A stretch of 64,000 bases of DNA, from positions 62,001 through 126,000 of the forward strand of contig JACRKC010000131.1 in the NCBI GenBank assembly GCA_016235555.1, written 5' to 3'. The stretch comes from Verrucomicrobiota bacterium (GTDB lineage: Bacteria > Verrucomicrobiota > Verrucomicrobiia > Opitutales > Opitutaceae). Position 1 is the first letter of the stretch. The number at the start of each line of letters is the position of its first letter. The translations under genes and the position numbers were made by a program. The notes below the pieces were generated by a model. It saw only the letters and a list, made by a program, of their open reading frames with translations. It was not told where the DNA came from and searched no databases. Positions 61,703 to 64,000 of this stretch are shown piece by piece.

Positions 61703-62506
61703 CTACTTCCTGACGCCGGTCGAGGGCGAAGGGATGGTTGTGACCGAAGTTCCCTTGAGCACCACGAAATACTTCGCGATGGCCCACTCCGGCACGACCA
61801 GTTTCCAGCCATCGCCTTGTTGGGTGAGCCGAAGAATCAGGTCCTTCGTTTTTCCGTCCGGAGCCGTTAGCTGCAATCGCACTTGCTCAGAGGAGGTCGG
61901 GGCCTTGCCTGAGTTCCGGGCAAGGACCTGCGCTGCACCGAGCGGCACGTCCTTGCTCGCAAGGAAGGCGATGAGCCGCTCCGGCGTGCCGTAGTGCGCT
62001 CGCATCTCTGGCGGCAAACTCTCCAGCAACGCGGTCGCCCGCTGACGGCTCCGCTCATCAGGCAGCAAGAGATGCTTGGCAAATGCCTCCACGTCGCCAC
62101 CCGCTGCCGCCCACAGTATCGTCTCGAGCGCCGCGCTTGGAGTCGTCGCGCCGGCGTTCTTCCAATCGCCGGCCGGCACCTTGCCGCCCGCGGCGAATCG
62201 CGCGGAGGAGCGCACCGCCCATTGTTCGTCAGCCATCCGCGCCCGGGCCTGTAGGGCGGCAATTTCTACGCGCAGTAGGGAAAGCGCCGCGTGATCGGCG
62301 CGCAGATTTTCCAGTTCGTTCGGGGTGGGCTGGGCCTCGGCCAGCCGCCGGTTCGCCTCCCGGAGTCGCGCCCGTTCGCTGCCCTGGCGGCGCAACTCGC
62401 CGAGTTCCCGCTGCATTCGCATCTGCGACTCGTGTTGCCACCACAGTGCGAACCCACCGGCGCCAACCATGACGAATATCACCAGCCAACCCAGTTTCGT
62501 TTTCAT
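61703..62506 (-). CDS. Single-TM coiled-coil protein partnered with the ECF sigma factor
   Basis: 267 aa. One membrane helix (LGWLVIFVMVGAGGFALWW) is followed by a coiled coil (about 35-95) and a soluble domain (PSAALETILWAAAGGDVEAF and WKLVVPEWAIAKYFVVL). It starts 3 bp after the stop of the sigma factor gene, so the two form one operon. It could act as the membrane-bound partner or as a target of the sigma factor. No known anti-sigma motif is visible; function inferred from the pair. Confidence 0.8.
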   Translation of the reverse strand: MKTKLGWLVIFVMVGAGGFALWWQHESQMRMQRELGELRRQGSERARLREANRRLAEAQPTPNELENLRADHAALSLLRVEIAALQARARMADEQWAVRSSARFAAGGKVPAGDWKNAGATTPSAALETILWAAAGGDVEAFAKHLLLPDERSRQRATALLESLPPEMRAHYGTPERLIAFLASKDVPLGAAQVLARNSGKAPTSSEQVRLQLTAPDGKTKDLILRLTQQGDGWKLVVPEWAIAKYFVVLKGTSVTTIPSPSTGVRK

Positions 62507-62509
62507 CGA

Positions 62510-63865
62510 TCAAAACCACAATCCTTGCGGAGCCTCTGCGGTCAGGCCGTCGCATTGATACCGAAGTTGGGCCAGATAATAAACTTTGTCGCAGGCGTCT
62601 TTGTCGTCGAAATACTTGAACTGGTCCGACAACTGCAGCGCCTTTTCCCAAGGCTCGATCGCCTTGCTGTATTGTTCCAGAGCGAGGTAGAGCTTGGCTT
62701 TCATGTCCAGGATCTGCGCCATGTCGTAGCTGGTGGGCTCGACTTGGGGAATCAGGCCGTCGAGAAAGACCAACATGCCCGACCAGTCCTTGGCCGCCTG
62801 TAGCGGCTTGAGTTTGCCGAAGGCCGCGCTGGTTTTTTCGCTGAGACGGCGTGGTGGAGTGGTGGCGCGATCGGGTGTTGTTGCCGCGCTCAAGCGCGCC
62901 ATGCTCTGCAGGCGCGCTTGGAGTGCGGCCGCCTCGTCCCGCAGTCGCGCCAAGACCACATCGTCCTGGCGCAACCGTGACACCTCGGCTGCGAGGTCTT
63001 CGCTACGCCTGTTCTCGGCTCGGAGCGAAGCGATTTCCTGATTCTGCTGGCGCAGCATCGCCATTTCCGTGTGCAACCCCGCGTTGTGCTGGGCCTGGAT
63101 TACGAATCCGATGGCGCCGCCGCCGACCAGCGCGGTTCCAATCCCAATCTGCAATTTGGTCATAAAGGTGACCGCCGCCAAAACACCGGAACCGATCCCG
63201 GCGCCGGCCGCGATGGCGCCACCGGCAAGCGCCGCTCCGGTCACGCTCGTCGCGAGTCCGGCGGGCATCGCGACCGCCGTTTGGTGGGCGAGGACCGTCG
63301 CGAGCGCCGCCGCCGTCGACGTGATTCCGCGGCGTTCAAGCCGCGCCCGCAGTTTTTCCAGCGCGCGCTCCACCCGCATCCGGGCGGCGTTGTCGCTGAG
63401 ATTGAGCTTGGTGCCGATGCCGGAGAAATCACATCCCTCGAAGTATCGCAGCAGGATGGCCTCGCGGTCGCTTTCGTTGAGATCGCCAATCGCGTCGTCC
63501 AGCACGGGGCGCGCTCTTTCCCAGTCAATTTGCGCCGTCGTGTCGTGCGATAGTTTCTCCATGATTTGAGCCTCCTGTTCGCGTTCGAGCCGGCGCCGGG
63601 CTGTGCGCATCGCCTTGGATGCCGCAAACCTCGCGCTCGTGAACAACCAGCCCGCCAGCACCGGCCGGCGCGAGAGCACGGATGCGCGGCGGGCGACATC
63701 GGTGAAGACCTGCTGGGCCACATCCTCGGCAAGTTGGGAATCGCCACCAACGCGTCGCAGGGCGCAGGCATACACCAAGCCGAGATGCCGCTGCACCAAG
63801 GCGGCAAAAGCGTCCTCGGACTTTTCTTCAACGTAACGGCGGAGTAATTCGGCGTCCTCGATCAT
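62510..63865 (-). CDS. ECF sigma factor with a membrane/coiled-coil C-terminal extension
   Basis: About 451 aa. Region 2 (AFAALVQRHLGLVYACALRR, then VFTDVARR) and region 4 (YFEGCDFSGIGTKLNLSDNA) are complete. After about residue 195 the protein leaves the sigma fold with an Ala/Gly-rich hydrophobic segment (GGAIAAGAGIGSGVLAAV), a membrane-like helix, a coiled coil (about 270-340) and a TPR-like end (QILDMKAKLYLALEQYSKAI). Such extended ECF factors are characteristic of Verrucomicrobia. The extension may fix the sigma factor at the membrane until a signal arrives. Start at the ATG at 63865. Confidence 0.9.
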   Translation of the reverse strand: MIEDAELLRRYVEEKSEDAFAALVQRHLGLVYACALRRVGGDSQLAEDVAQQVFTDVARRASVLSRRPVLAGWLFTSARFAASKAMRTARRRLEREQEAQIMEKLSHDTTAQIDWERARPVLDDAIGDLNESDREAILLRYFEGCDFSGIGTKLNLSDNAARMRVERALEKLRARLERRGITSTAAALATVLAHQTAVAMPAGLATSVTGAALAGGAIAAGAGIGSGVLAAVTFMTKLQIGIGTALVGGGAIGFVIQAQHNAGLHTEMAMLRQQNQEIASLRAENRRSEDLAAEVSRLRQDDVVLARLRDEAAALQARLQSMARLSAATTPDRATTPPRRLSEKTSAAFGKLKPLQAAKDWSGMLVFLDGLIPQVEPTSYDMAQILDMKAKLYLALEQYSKAIEPWEKALQLSDQFKYFDDKDACDKVYYLAQLRYQCDGLTAEAPQGLWF

Positions 63866-64000
63866 GGCATCCCCAACATAAGCAACCCGCCGAAGGAAAA
63901 AGCGCACAAACAATATTCCCGGCCGGTGGGTGCCGCCGGTCGTGACCCGGCGCGGCTGAGGCGGAAACGTGCAGTTGAACTGTGCTGGTTCGTGACCGCG
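63866..64000. other. Right edge of the window, gene-free
   Basis: Upstream region of the sigma factor operon. No gene or clear site is seen in these 135 bp. Confidence 0.4.

Noticed and set aside
1-64000. tRNA or rRNA genes
   Set aside because: No cloverleaf-like sequence or rRNA segment was recognised, including at the element ends where a tRNA target might be expected.

Overview
The window is GC-rich DNA from what looks like a Verrucomicrobiota chromosome, probably Opitutaceae-like. The evidence is the gene content: secreted Gfo/Idh/MocA oxidoreductases with twin-arginine-like leaders, a DUF1501 protein beside a PSCyt1/DUF1549/DUF1553 cytochrome protein, PEGA-domain and carboxypeptidase-regulatory TonB receptors, an ECF sigma factor with a long C-terminal extension, and many families of composite palindromic repeats. 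This placement rests on gene families, not on an rRNA gene, and no rRNA or tRNA was seen.

Layout. 1-10,860 is ordinary chromosome: a haem/beta-propeller protein, two divergent Gfo/Idh genes, an ApbE flavin transferase next to its likely substrate (an FMN-binding 4Fe-4S membrane protein), a small HTH protein, a two-TM protein and a PEGA protein. 11,267-22,006 is a five-gene, tightly coupled minus-strand operon: a thioredoxin-fold protein without CxxC, an FN3/PKD protein, a TPR-like protein, a 2135-aa secreted RHS protein with an HExxH metallopeptidase-like tip, and a lipoprotein in the place expected for an immunity gene. 22,285-36,060 is an integrated plasmid-like element: primase, replication-relaxation protein, two FtsK/VirD4-class ATPases, an origin-like region with iterons and a DnaA box, a Rep-like HTH protein, HicBA, a KfrA-like coiled-coil protein whose gene carries an array of GGTNACC half-palindromes, cargo genes and a large serine recombinase. 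36,060-38,340 is a junkyard of repeats, toxin-antitoxin genes (one toxin truncated), gene fragments and a lipoprotein. 38,344-43,436 holds the DUF1501 and DUF1549/DUF1553 pair, followed by HigBA and a DUF2750 protein. 44,769-60,972 looks like a locus for acetylated glycans: FAD oxidoreductase, Gfo/Idh, an SGNH esterase, an esterase fusion, an alpha-toroid glycosidase-like protein, a sialate O-acetylesterase and a TonB receptor. The right end holds an ECF sigma factor and a partner membrane protein.

Two themes stand out. First, palindromic repeats of several unrelated families are inserted in frame inside at least five genes, and others supply start or stop codons. Second, the mobile element carries 18 copies of a GGTNACC-like heptamer with a strict 21/12-bp spacing inside two unrelated coding sequences. 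That is better explained by selection on the DNA (a centromere or operator array) than on the proteins.
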